DNA of 55,717 nucleotides from Neelides folsomi (lineage: Eukaryota > Arthropoda > Collembola > Neelipleona > Neelidae), in contig JAQGBZ010000391.1 in assembly GCA_034687125.1 (NCBI GenBank), positions 1 to 55,717 of the forward strand, given 5' to 3'. A model generated the notes under the pieces. It had not been told where the DNA came from. It did no database searches and saw only the letters and a list, made by a program, of their open reading frames with translations. This document shows positions 10,691-22,168 of the stretch, piece after piece (positions within the stretch are counted from its first letter, which is position 1; every line of letters begins with the position of its first letter). The position numbers and the translations under genes were made by a program.

Positions 10691-12782
10691 TATGGATATT
10701 TTAACCAAGTTAACCTAACTTAGCTTATTTAATCACAATGCTCTTAAAGCTTTTATTTAAATCCTAATTAAATTCTATTTTCAATGAATTCTTCAAGAAA
10801 GGTTTAAGTTTTATAAAAGTATGTTAAAGCTAAGATGCTCTTAAATCTTAATATCATTCGCTGTATTTAAAACGTTTAAATAGAACTAGATTTTTAAATC
10901 TGAAAAAGGTTAATGTTGTTTGTGTGGGAGTTGAAATTCCACTGATGTCGAATGGTGGAAAGAGAAAAGAGATAAATGAAGATTAAGGAAATAAAAGAAT
11001 TAAAAGCTGTTGGGAAGATACGTGGACTGAAGGTGGACAAACTTGGTTGATTTCTCTTGCACGCGAGTTGTGGGCGGAAAATGCGGACACAGTTGGGGAC
11101 ACTTTCATGCAAAAATTCCCTTGCCCTTCAAAAGTGTCCAATTGTTGAACATTGTCAAGTTCTGAACAATGTTCCAATTCCCTTCACACTCGCCGCTTCC
11201 TCCTCCTTTAATGAACAACTTAAATAATTCACACATCAAATAAGACTCATCTTTTAATTGACTCCTCCTTAAACTCAAGTTCAAATCCAAATTAAAATAA
11301 TTACCTTTAACGCTCTATCTTATAACGTTATAATCTACAGGGTTATTTACGTCTAATTCATCATTAGCGAAGAAAGTAAAAGTAAAGATATTAAATATTT
11401 AGAATATTTTATATAGTAAAATTTTTCAAGTCGAATAATTCGAAATAATAGTGACTTATAAAAATATTGCAATTTTTATCGTTTTTGCATTTTTTAACAA
11501 ATGTCTCAAAACTATGTTCCAAATGTTATTACTTACATACATATACCTGTAATGTAATTTCAGCTTGGAAGGAGAACGTGAAAAATGTACACCCAATTTA
11601 AGCACGAAAGGTTTGAAAAGACAATGGCCTTTGGATTTTATGATTCTTTAAGTTTTGGCCAATCTCCCTTTCCTCAATTTTATAATCTCTTGGGACGCGA
11701 ATTTGAACAGATGTGAACAGCACCTGCACAAATCCGCCGTTTCTCAACCAGAAAAATTGCAGGGTTCTTCAAATGAAAGTGAAACAATTTTTTGCAATAT
11801 TATGTATATTGCAATACACTTTTTCATCCACATCCTTACAAATGTTTTATTTGCCACAATGTAACAATATTGTAAATAATATTTTATTAAATACAACTTG
11901 TAATTGTCCTAATTGTAATTGTAACTTGCTAATATACAGGGCATTCATCATAAATATATCGGACTTTAAAGCTTAATTACACGAAATATTAAGAAATGAA
12001 TTAATTTGATATAAATGAAATCTGAATCCGTTTCTTGCACTTTAACAATTGAGACCAATAGTAAAATGTGTCATGTAGTCTATCATATAACCCACAATAA
12101 TTCAACAAATTAGTAAATTATTGGTCAATTAGTCTAAGAGATAATTATCATCAAAGCCCGATATACTTATGATGAATGCTTTACTGTGCTCTAAATGTAA
12201 GTTTAGCACATTTTTAATTTAAATGAATTTGCATTATTCGGTATACGCTAAAAGTTAAATTACGAAGGTTAAACACCTTCAACATCCTTTCAATTCAACT
12301 TCACCTTTCTTCTCAAAGAAAACATCAGTTTAGTCAAAGTGGGCTTCAACACTAAAAAACACTCAAGTTAATTGGATTTAACAAACCGTGCAACTTTTTC
12401 TTATATTTAACTTGACATTAAACTATTGTTTAACACATATCATACACATAAAATTCACATATGCAGATATAATGTATGGTACATATTTATTTGTATATTT
12501 CATATTATGTATGAGTAGTAGTTACATTATCTTAATAATACCCGTCATTATCCCTAAACGAAAGTGTATTTATAATGATTTTACAAAACTTTTCATTTTG
12601 TTCAACATAATTCATTCTTTTATTACAAGTATTAAAATTCGAGTAGTTTAATTAATGAGAAGAATTACTCAAGACGGAAGTTTAAAAAAGTAAATTATAA
12701 AGAGCTCAGGAGGTATTTAACTTTTGAAGTCCTTTGTCAACTGACTGTGAGTATAAAATTAAAATAACAATGACGACCATTT
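10691..12782. other. Intergenic region; several short overlapping frames, none supported
   Basis: The piece 10890-11290 is somewhat richer in G and C and may hold promoter or UTR sequence of the secreted-protein gene to its left on the minus strand. The rest is AT-rich. I found no exon with matched splice phases. Confidence 0.45.
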
Positions 12783-13681
12783 TCAGCTCCGTCCGTTCTT
12801 GTGAATATTTATGACCGTGAGGTTCAATTCCTCTTCCTCGTTCCTTCCGTGCCCGTGTGGACGTCGAGGCGGTTTGCCTTGGGATAATGCTTCAGCATAA
12901 GACGGCGGCAGTTCATCTTCCGCAAACAGTTAACTTAATAAGCTTTTAATTACTAATTAAGCTTTAATTACTCAATCCACTTCCTTACCTTCAAAATGAT
13001 GCACGCGGTGGGAAAGATGGGCGAAAATGTTGCGCTGGGGTTCAAACCCGTTCAGGGTTGGCATTGGGGTTGAGTCGATGGGAATTCGGGTTAAAACACG
13101 TGATGGACCTTAAATTAATTATTTAAATCTTAATTAAAATTAAATTAAATTAAAATTAAATTAAATTAAAATTAAAATTAAAATAAATTAAAATTAAAAT
13201 TAAATTAAAATAAATTAAAATTAAAATTAAATTAAAATTAAAATTTTTGTTTTAACTTACTTGAATTGTTCGGAACAAAAGGACGCGTTGGATGTGGAAG
13301 CGAATGCGAAACACAGAACAATTTCCGAAAGTAGAAAACTCCCAGAAATCCAACAATGATCAAACCAACTGTGAACAATCCGAGCATTACTGAAATTATC
13401 AAAATAGCCATTCTAGAATTTAATAAAAACAGTTAATAAAATTATTTAGATAAGTAAATGTAGATTGTTTTTAATTGCTCCTGTTCGAAATGTTGAAATT
13501 TTAAAAGCTAACAATTGGTCATGTTTATCATTTTTCTTTAATTCTACAACTGTACCGCTGTGATTGTTTCTTCCTCATTCGTGTAGTTGGTGTAATTGGA
13601 CAATTCTTGGTGGATTTGGAATTGAATTTGAGTGGTTTTGTTCAATTGACTCATTTGGTTCAATTCCTTCCGAGAATGATC
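12783..13681 (-). CDS. Small single-pass membrane protein with a PPxY motif (5' end unresolved)
   Basis: Phase-consistent exons are 13681-13548 (start uncertain), 13412-13261, 13108-12989 and 12916-12783. The first exon encodes a short polar stretch with N-glycosylation sequons (NKT, NYT), the second one transmembrane helix (ILIISVMLGLFTVGLIIVGF) followed by basic/aromatic FYFRK, and the last two a cytoplasmic tail with DELPPSYAEAL. PPSY is a PPxY motif, the usual ligand of WW domains in NEDD4-type ubiquitin ligases. The layout resembles small PPxY adaptors, but I do not recognise the family. The N-terminus is ambiguous: an ATG in another frame (MRNLTLFFPGLILG, near 13730) could give a signal peptide joined through a weak donor, or an upstream exon may be missing. 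Confidence 0.55.
13130..13252. repeat. AAATT-type simple repeat inside an intron
   Basis: About 120 bases built from AAATT and AAAATT units only. It lies in the intron between the transmembrane exon and the next exon of the PPxY-protein gene (intron 13109-13260). Pure microsatellite with no further structure. Confidence 0.85.
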
Positions 13682-13699
13682 CTTCAATTCCAAGAATGA

Positions 13700-15625
13700 G
13701 ACCAGGGAAGAAAAGTGTCAAATTTCTCATAATTGCACAATTTAAACTATTTGACTTTAATAACTTTAACTTTAATTATATAACTTTAATTATAAATAGT
13801 GTTTTATAGTCAATTTCGGTATCTTTAACTTTGTATTTTTATAGCCAAGGTTTAAACTCTAAAGTAATACTATTAGTTAATTTGTGTAACAAAGTTCAAG
13901 ATCGCTAAACTATTCGTTTGACAATGAGTACAACTACATGAGTTTATTGAGTATTTAATTAAGAGATTAAGAAGTTAGTGTATAGGAATAATAATGCAAA
14001 TATTTTACTTATTGTCGAGTCCGATTTATTATAACATTAAAAAAGTTATAAAATCACACGCACTTCCACTTTCAAGGCGTCAGTTACAAACTTTCTAATA
14101 ATTCTTTAATTTTATTGCTACGCTTTTCCTTATCTCATTCTTCATTCAATTCTCATAATTTAATTAAACTTTAATTTGATATTTTTAATAGTTAAGCTTA
14201 TAGTGAAAAATAGTTAGTCTTTATATATGTAATTTTAATGCACGTTGGGAATATGATGAACAAATGAATTAGTAGCATTTGCCATTCAAATCATAATAAT
14301 TTAAATGAACCAAGCTAGTGTTACATTAACTATTATTAAAGTTAGAGTTGAATTTCAATGCGAATGAAGAAATTAAGATTTTTATAATTGATTTATTCTA
14401 ACTGATTGAAAGTCAGTGAGTTTCGGGTATTTATTAATTGGCAATCCAATTTGTACATTTTTGATTCCAATTGTGTTAATACATGTTAGGACTTTGGTAA
14501 ATTAATACAGTATTGATAGGACTGATTGTTTAAAATATTTTTGACAGCTTAAATACACTTCTTAGAAAGTATATCTTATAGCATAATATGTTAACTACAT
14601 GTTAACTTTAATTTCATTAAATATATACTAACTAAATGTAAGTAAGCTATACATGTATAATTTACATAAATATAAGGTTTAGTTGTAATAGAAAATGGAA
14701 TATGAAAGCTATGAAATTTAATGAGTTGGCTGCAGAGGAATAGAAAAATGGGATCAAATTCTAATTAATTTTAATAAGCCAAAATACCAAATAACAACCA
14801 TGGATTGCCATTTCATTGGCATTTAGAGCTAAAGTCGATACATCTCCCATTATTGATTTAATTAAAATATCAAGTTTGTTAAAGTTCACAACGCGGTAGT
14901 AAATATAAAAGCCATTGTTTAAATATTAGTTGTTTTAGGACAATTGTATTATTTGTGTAATTATCTTACAATTAAAGATTTTGGTATTACTTATAGGTTG
15001 GATTGAGATGTATCAAGTATATAGTTATTAGATCCTGGGTCATGTAATTAAAATAAGCTTTCATTTGCACTTTTTAAAGTCAATTACGATTGATTTGGCT
15101 TCCAATTCAAGTCAGTTTAGATTGTTTCACTAAATGATATTTATGAATGAGTTCAATGTTAATTGGACAGTTAAACTTATTAAAAGTTAATTAATTAATT
15201 AACTAGAAAGTTATATAAAACGATAAATTATAATACAAATCCAAACTAACACATTATATTTATGTTATAGCATTATAACTTGTGTAACATAAAATTACTT
15301 TAATTAACATTTATAAAATAAATAAATTAAATAACTGATAAAAAATTAAAGCATTTTCATATTTACATTATTTTACAAATGAAAACAAGTATGTTAAAAG
15401 ATAGATTCCAAGTTATTAATGATTCTTGTTTTATAATGTGGATTCTATCTAGTATACTTTTTCGTTACAGTCTAGCAGATAAGGTAGACTAAATGTATAC
15501 ATAATTGGCTAAAGATATAATCGACTAATTAGGTTTAGTAATTATATAATTACAATATAATTATAATTAGGATATTAATTTCATGTATGATGAGAATTCT
15601 CAATTTAAGGGAAGATCTAATATAA
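13700..15625. other. Intergenic, AT-rich
   Basis: No coding exon, RNA gene or repeat could be supported in this 1.9-kb stretch. Confidence 0.5.
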
Positions 15626-15627
15626 TA

Positions 15628-16183
15628 CAGGGTGAGGCGTTCCATTTATTCATTTTGTGGATAAGCTTTGTATTTTCAATTAAAAACCCCATAATCAAGA
15701 GTAATTAGCATTAATCTATGTCCCCATTAAGAATCGGCCATATTGATCCCCTCTATGTCGACGGTTTTAGATATTTTAAGAGGCGGGGTCAGGATTCATT
15801 TAGCCAAAAAGTGTTTTTTGTTCATACATATGTGAAATCATCTTTATCTGTATGGGTTTCAACAAATTTTGATAAAACTCGAATATGTCTTTGATTTAGG
15901 GGGAATGATCAGTGATGAATTAATTTTGGTCTTCGATCTTTGTCAACAAAATTGAAGATGATATTAATATGCCAATAATGGATATAACGTTCTTGTCGGA
16001 AGAGCACTGAGCAGGCTGTCAACTTCTTTACTTAATTTCTTACCCATTTGGAATTTAATTGATATTATGTGAAAAATTAATGCAAAGAATGTTATCCAAT
16101 TGAGTTCTAAGACGATATAATTAATATAAGCGGGAACTCTTGGTATGATATTTGGGGCCTGTAAAATGGAACGCCTTACCCCC
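15628..16183. mobile_element. TA-flanked non-autonomous element, 556 bp (Tc1/mariner type)
   Basis: The left end is TA then CAGGGTGAGGCGTTCCA. The right end is TGGAACGCCTTACCCCC then TA, an inverted copy with a few mismatches. The TA duplications are at 15626-15627 and 16184-16185. CAGGGTG ends next to TA are typical of mariner-like elements. The interior has no frame resembling a transposase, so this is a MITE or a deeply decayed copy. Confidence 0.75.
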
Positions 16184-16377
16184 TAACGTACATTTAAGGT
16201 TTAGGTTAAAATGATGATTCTTAGAATGTATAATTTAACACAGACGATCACTAGATGTAAATTACTAGAATTCATTATAAATACATTATTGGCAAAATCC
16301 GCACATTAAATGTAAAATAAATGTTTTAAGTAGAAACTGAAATCACAAAACAAAACAATTAAAGCCTTTCATTTTGG

Positions 16378-18312
16378 CTAGTTGAGAATTTGCGATAATT
16401 CGTGGGAAACTCGAAGTCTCCACAGCGTCATTCCCCCTCCGAATAAATTATTCCCGTTTTTCTCCACACCGCCCAGAACCAGCAGATAATTCGGGGTTGT
16501 GACCGAACTCGGCCCTTCACTTCCGCTGCTCCGTTCCATCAAATTCATTTCAATTGATTCTCCCACACTCGATCCGCCATAATTTGGATTCTCAAATGAG
16601 TTAATTCGCGAGTCCATCGAGACGTAATCTGAGGTTGAGTTGGGGATCCTTCCCCGACCATTATTGGTCGTAGAAAGAAGCTCAAACCGAACGGAGTTTG
16701 ATTTCTTGATGGGAATGACGGAGACTTCGGTTTCGGAGTCGTCGCCTGGTGAGTCAATGGACATGGAAATTGGATGATATCCGCCGCTCTTTCGCCGACC
16801 GTTGTTGGGAACTCGCGAGGGCAAATCGCACAATTCTTCGTAAGAGTCGGACCGGGAGATTTGGGATGGATGAACGGCAGTTTTGTTTTTGAATATTGCG
16901 GGGAGCATTGCGACAGCTGGGAAGATCTTTGGATCGGGTTTTGTGCCATGGAATGTCAATCGTTCCCAGCTTTCGCTTCCTATAATTAAATTAATTAATT
17001 ATTTATTTATTTTGGATTATTTTCACAATTTAACTTAATTGAATTTAACACAATTTATCTTAATTTAACTTATTTATTAATTTGACAATGAAAAAGGGTA
17101 TTTATTGAAGAATTAAAGTTAATAATTAATAATTAGTTAAGTTAGCTAAAAGTTAATTCTTACTGAAATGAAATTTCCAAATGTCATCTGAAACTTTTCC
17201 ATCTCGTTTTTCACCCCAAAGAAGGAACATTGATCCTAAGGCTTTTTCAGCTGAAGCTCCTTTAAGCGGTCCGGGTCCTTTCTTTTTGATTTCCTTCCAC
17301 ATTTTGGTCCGGATGTCATAGTGCCACAGGTCAGATCGGATTTCTAAATTCGTTGTACCCCCGAACACGTACAAACTTGTTCCGTCTATGACTGAGGAAT
17401 GGCTATGGCGAGCAACTGGGCTGGTCGACATTAAAATCCAACTTTCTGTATCTGAAAATATTTAAGTTCACTTTGTTAATATTTCGTATAATTTAATTAA
17501 TTAGAACCAATATTAAAAAGTTTGAAATGTTTAATAAAAGAAAGAATGAGAAGCTCAAACACTAACAGATAATTAAATAATTAAATAATTACTTACTGAA
17601 ATGATAGGCCCAAAGATCAGCCAAAGATCCTCTTAAATCTCGATACCCTCCATGGATGTACATATATTGGCCATAGACAAATGCCGAATGACCCCTGCGA
17701 CCTTCCGGTGTCAACCCTGAATTATTCACACTTCGTCTCCAGCTCCCATTCTGAAAATATTTACATTTTAATTGTTTGATTGACTTATCATGTAAAGAAG
17801 AAGATCCAAAAAGATCCAAATTCAAAATTGTATTAATTTGTTTCTAGTTTAAATTGTAATTGTAATTAACTTACAGAAATGTCAAATATCCAAACTGGAG
17901 CTTTTTTCTCCATTGTGATTTCTCCTCCGAACAAATAAAGTTTATTGTCATGTTCGACCATCGTGTGTTCGATGAGGGCCGGAGGTCCCGGAGTTTGACA
18001 TTTCACTTCTTCCCAAGCTCCAGCTCCTAATTAATTTAATTAAACACTCACAATTATTTTAATCAACAATACAATAATTTTGAAATAATTAATTTAAAAA
18101 TAAGAAAGACTATAAATCTGAATATAAATCCATTTAATCGTCAAAAATAAATAATTAAAATAATAAATCTTACGGAGATCCAGCCGCCAGAAGTCTTTAA
18201 AGAAGGACGTATTTTTTCCTCCATGGAGGTACAGGAATTGGCCTAAGAGACAAACTGCGTGTTTGCATCGCTTCGACGGCGTTTTTGTCTTCACCTTCAC
18301 ATTTGACCACAT
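16378..18312 (-). CDS. Kelch-repeat beta-propeller protein, 444 aa
   Basis: Five exons with matching phases: 18312-18174, 18026-17875, 17750-17597, 17451-17164 and 16979-16378. Kelch repeats are evident from the recurring pattern of YLHGG/YLFGG/YIHGG/YVFGG, followed by a W about 10-20 residues later (WRLDL, WIFDI, WAYHF, WHYDI, WKFHF), giving about five to six blades in the first 270 residues. The C-terminal 170 residues are serine-rich and probably disordered, ending with another blade-like piece (LLVLGGVEKNGNN). Kelch propellers are protein-binding scaffolds; no BTB, F-box or other partner domain is seen. The start is the ATG before WSNVKVKT. The frame is open further upstream only to a TGA, so an extra 5' exon is possible. 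Confidence 0.85.
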
Positions 18313-18862
18313 GTCGGGTGAAGGGGGATTCGGGTTGACAGGAACGGGAGTCCTCGGGAGACTCAATCAAAACCCATCAACTCCCCACAGTCAACATTAT
18401 TGATTTTTATTTCTCCTCAGCGCAAAGATTATCCCGATGGGAGATCAACAAAATTCTCTCACGAACGCAAACAACGCCAACGTTCATTTTACTTTATTGG
18501 ATTCTCACCCAATTTCTTAATGTTAAAGTTTAATTAATTTAATGGCCTTAATATATATTTTATTGCACTTATGAAAATTACTAAAATGAAATTTAGGGTT
18601 TTAAGTTTTAAATATGAAATTGTTAACTATTGAAAATAATTTTAGATTTTTTAAAGCGTATTTACTTTATTGCTCTGATGGCCATTTGCCAATTTCAGCC
18701 AAATTTATTTAACACGGAATTGATTTGGAATTTTACAGGATATTTACTATGTTTAATGTTTAGTATGTTCAAGTTGATATTTTTAGGATTTTATGTTTTT
18801 TAAATGACTCATTTTTAAATATAATTAATTGGTAATTACTAAATAGAACAGTTTGATTGATT

Positions 18863-20637
18863 TTAGAAAATGTCATTAAAATCATCATCATCAATATCTT
18901 CATAGTCGTCTTCATTTTCGTTCTCCATGAGCGACGCGTAAAAATTATGATTAACTCGAGTTTGAGTTCGAGGTTGTTGAGCCATTGCTTGACTAATACT
19001 TGGTAATTGCCCTGTTGATTGGCCTGATTGACCTGATTGACCCAATTGACCTCCTGAGTTCATGAGTTGGAATTCAAACAATGACATGATATTTTCCCTT
19101 CGGGTTTCCATGTCCCATTCTCTGTATGCCACATCTGCAGCGGACTCTTGGTCGTCCAAATCTTCATCATCGAGATCTTCCCATTCGTTGAGGAAGTCGT
19201 TCATTTGCTCGTCGATCTCGAGTCGTTCCGCGGTATCGTTCCTTGGTGTGGGCGGGGTGGCCGGCGGGGAAGGTCCTTCATCGTTCGGCTCTTGCTCTGA
19301 AACGGAAGTTTCTTCAGCCCAATATGGAGCAACATGGTCGATCAATTCAGTCCGATTCCGATTCATATTGTTGATAATGTAGCGAGCCGTCTGAAATTTT
19401 AATAATTAAAGCGTTAAATTATTTATTGTTTAATTTTTTGATTTGATTAATTTGATTTATTATTCTAAATTATAATTAATTAATGGATTTAATTGATCAA
19501 TCAATTAAAATGTAATTTTGCTAACTTCGGCCTTCTCACTCGATCGGCTCAAACATCTTGGAGTTGGCGGATTTGAAAATTCATCCGGAGGAACGTCAAA
19601 CATGTTGTTTAAATCTTCAGTTGAAAGCTCGCCCTTTTCCTTCTTCGCCGTTTCATTTTCGGCTTCTTCCTCTGCCAAATTGCGTAATTCTCTCAATGGA
19701 ACATTGAATGCTCTCAAGGAGGTTAAAACCATCGGGTCCCTTAATGGCTCCTCTGATTAACAAAAACATTAATCTCAACAATTAAACACAATGAATTACA
19801 AATGAAACTTAAAAATGTTTAAAAAATTTTATTTAATTAATTATATTAATTAACTCACCAGTAATAGTTGGAGCATTGAAAATGGTATTTGGAATCCCTG
19901 GAGCTTCTGGAGGTGTGTCAGGTACCTGTACGACGTCTTGACGTCTGTATTGCAAGAGTAAATCAAGATTCGAAAAAGGCTGCGACCCAATTCCTTCTCC
20001 ACAAGAATATCGCTCAACAACAAATAAATGATCAACCATTCGGTTGAGACGTCTTTGATTTTCTAAAATCGTTTGGCCAGTTTTTTTCAATTCGTTGAGT
20101 TCATCTCGAAGCTTACGCATTTCACTAAAAAAATTAATAACAATTAATTTAACTAAATTAATTTTCATTATTGTTAATTATTTTTAATTTAGTTATTTTA
20201 TTAATTTTCATTTAGATAATTATTTTTAAAAAGAGTTACTTATAAATTCCTAAACTGTTTAATTAAAAAATGTATTGTAACCTTTCACTAAGCAATTGAT
20301 GAGCTCTTTGGAATGAAACACTTGATGGTGCCGGTGGTGGCAATGTTGTCGGATAATAATACGGTCTTGACGGGAACGACGGAACTTCACGACGATTCCT
20401 ATCGTTATCCGCATAAAGACTTGACGTTCTTTCTCGTTCACTTCGAGGATTTCCGAAGTTGGTCGAAGAAAAGGGTGCAAATCGATTTGTTCCACCCCTT
20501 GGCATAAGGGGTGAAACAAATGAGAGAAGCCCTTGGCGAATGTCCCACATTTCATGACGGAACTCGTCAATCGTCATTGCCCTGATGGGAGCATTGGATT
20601 CGTCCCCATTGAGGTCCATTGCGTCGCCTCTGAACAT
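18863..20637 (-). CDS. Unrecognised 458-aa protein with a coiled coil and an acidic tail
   Basis: Four exons, 20637-20282, 20124-19859, 19752-19526 and 19390-18863, join in phase. Exon 1 is polar, with a proline-rich run (TTLPPPAPSS). Exon 2 opens with a short coiled coil (MRKLRDELNELKKTGQ). Exon 3 is charged and contains FDVPPDEFSNPPTP. Exon 4 ends in a highly acidic tail (DDYEDIDDDDFNDIF) after QAMAQQPRTQTR, where TQT is the core of dynein light chain (LC8) binding motifs. No enzyme fold, signal peptide or membrane segment is seen. The exon 3 donor (GTTAGC) is weak. An acceptor-like TTCAG just inside the chosen start (about 20630) means the protein could begin at the next ATG, or upstream exons could exist. 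It lies in tandem behind the Kelch gene, 550 bases away. Confidence 0.65.
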
Positions 20638-22168
20638 TTTTTGATATTAAACCTTTAATTTAATTTACTAACCGAAGGTTCTAATAATTAGACTTCAATT
20701 ATTGAGAATTTGATGCTTTCTATAACTCGACTTCCGACATTCAATTTTACTTAAGTTTTCTTTCTTAGCTTTGGCAAAGTTTTATTCTGTATGAAATTCC
20801 TTAGGTGATTTTTGCAAGGATTTTTGCAAGGATTTATGATAGTAAATGATATTAGAGATGATATGAATTTTATATATTATGGGAAATGAACAAAGGATTA
20901 TAGATGTTTAATGAGTGATTTTAATTTTTATTTAAAATTATCCAACAATTAATTTTTTTTTCTTATTTACTTAATTTAATAGGCAAGTATAGTTGCACAA
21001 GTTGCAGTCGTTAATAATACATCTGGTCGCATTATTAATGATATTTGAATACATGTTCATTATTGAATTGTAAGACATCTTATATGTATAGGTTTTAATA
21101 TCCTTACGGCACTTTTAAATATTTAATTTTAGTATATAAGGTAAGCGTGTTTGACTATTTATATGTAAATACATGAGAATTATAGACACATTTGAGTCTA
21201 ATTGTAAGAACAGCAAACACTTACAATTAATTATTGATTTATACTTTTAGGGAGTTTGTGGATTTATAATTGTTAATTATTAATTGTTATAAATGATCAT
21301 TATTGATTATTGATATCTATATAATATGTAATATGCCTATATAATATGTATATATAGCTGAATTTATAGCTTTTGTGTTCAAAATATTTATGTTGTGATA
21401 TATTGACTGATATTGTTAATTTTGTTGAACTTTTCCTTTGTATGTTAAGTTGATAATCCATGGGTTTGTTTAACCTTAAAAATCGAATCAAATTAGTTTT
21501 CAAAAATGAATAACATTTACTAATAATGTTATTTAAATATTAATGACTAGATTAAGTTAAATGGTAACTTCATTCAAATTCTTCACAGAACAAATACTAA
21601 AAAAACTTTAATTGACTCACAAAATGGAACCTAACTTGATTTATAATTACAATAGGTTAAAGTTAATTAATTACTTTTAAGTTTTTAAACTTAATGCATA
21701 AAACGTGCAGACAACTTGAGAGCATTTGACAAAAATTGAGTAAATTGTTACATTTAATACAAGACTCTTCACAAAATACATTGATGGTAAAATAACAAAA
21801 TGAGCTAAAGCCTTAAATGTTCCCATTCACACACAATTAAGATTTTTCTTCACAGAGAGTCAAACAATCCTCTATTATAATTACAATAGTTAAATCAGAA
21901 AAACAATACAAGTACAATACACTTAATACATAGTGTAAGTTAGGTTCATATAGTCATAATATGTAATTTAGTATTCTTAAGTTGATTAAATTAGATTTTG
22001 GTGGCTTTAATATTTTAAATGTATATTAATTAAAATAAAGAGCTTGGTTTGAATTTAAGGGAAGACTAGACTTATAGTTATTTTTGTTCAATTTCTCATT
22101 AATTCCTCTTTGTTAAAGTTATATAAAAAGGCAGTTGGTGTCAGAATTGTTTGGTCCTTTTTTTAACT
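20638..22168. other. Intergenic, AT-rich
   Basis: No exon or structural feature could be supported. It contains the promoter side of the 458-aa gene and the 3' flank of taxilin. Confidence 0.5.

Noticed and set aside
10894..11290. Three overlapping minus-strand frames of 61-72 codons
   Set aside because: They use different frames of the same sequence, have no shared splice junctions and no recognisable motif.
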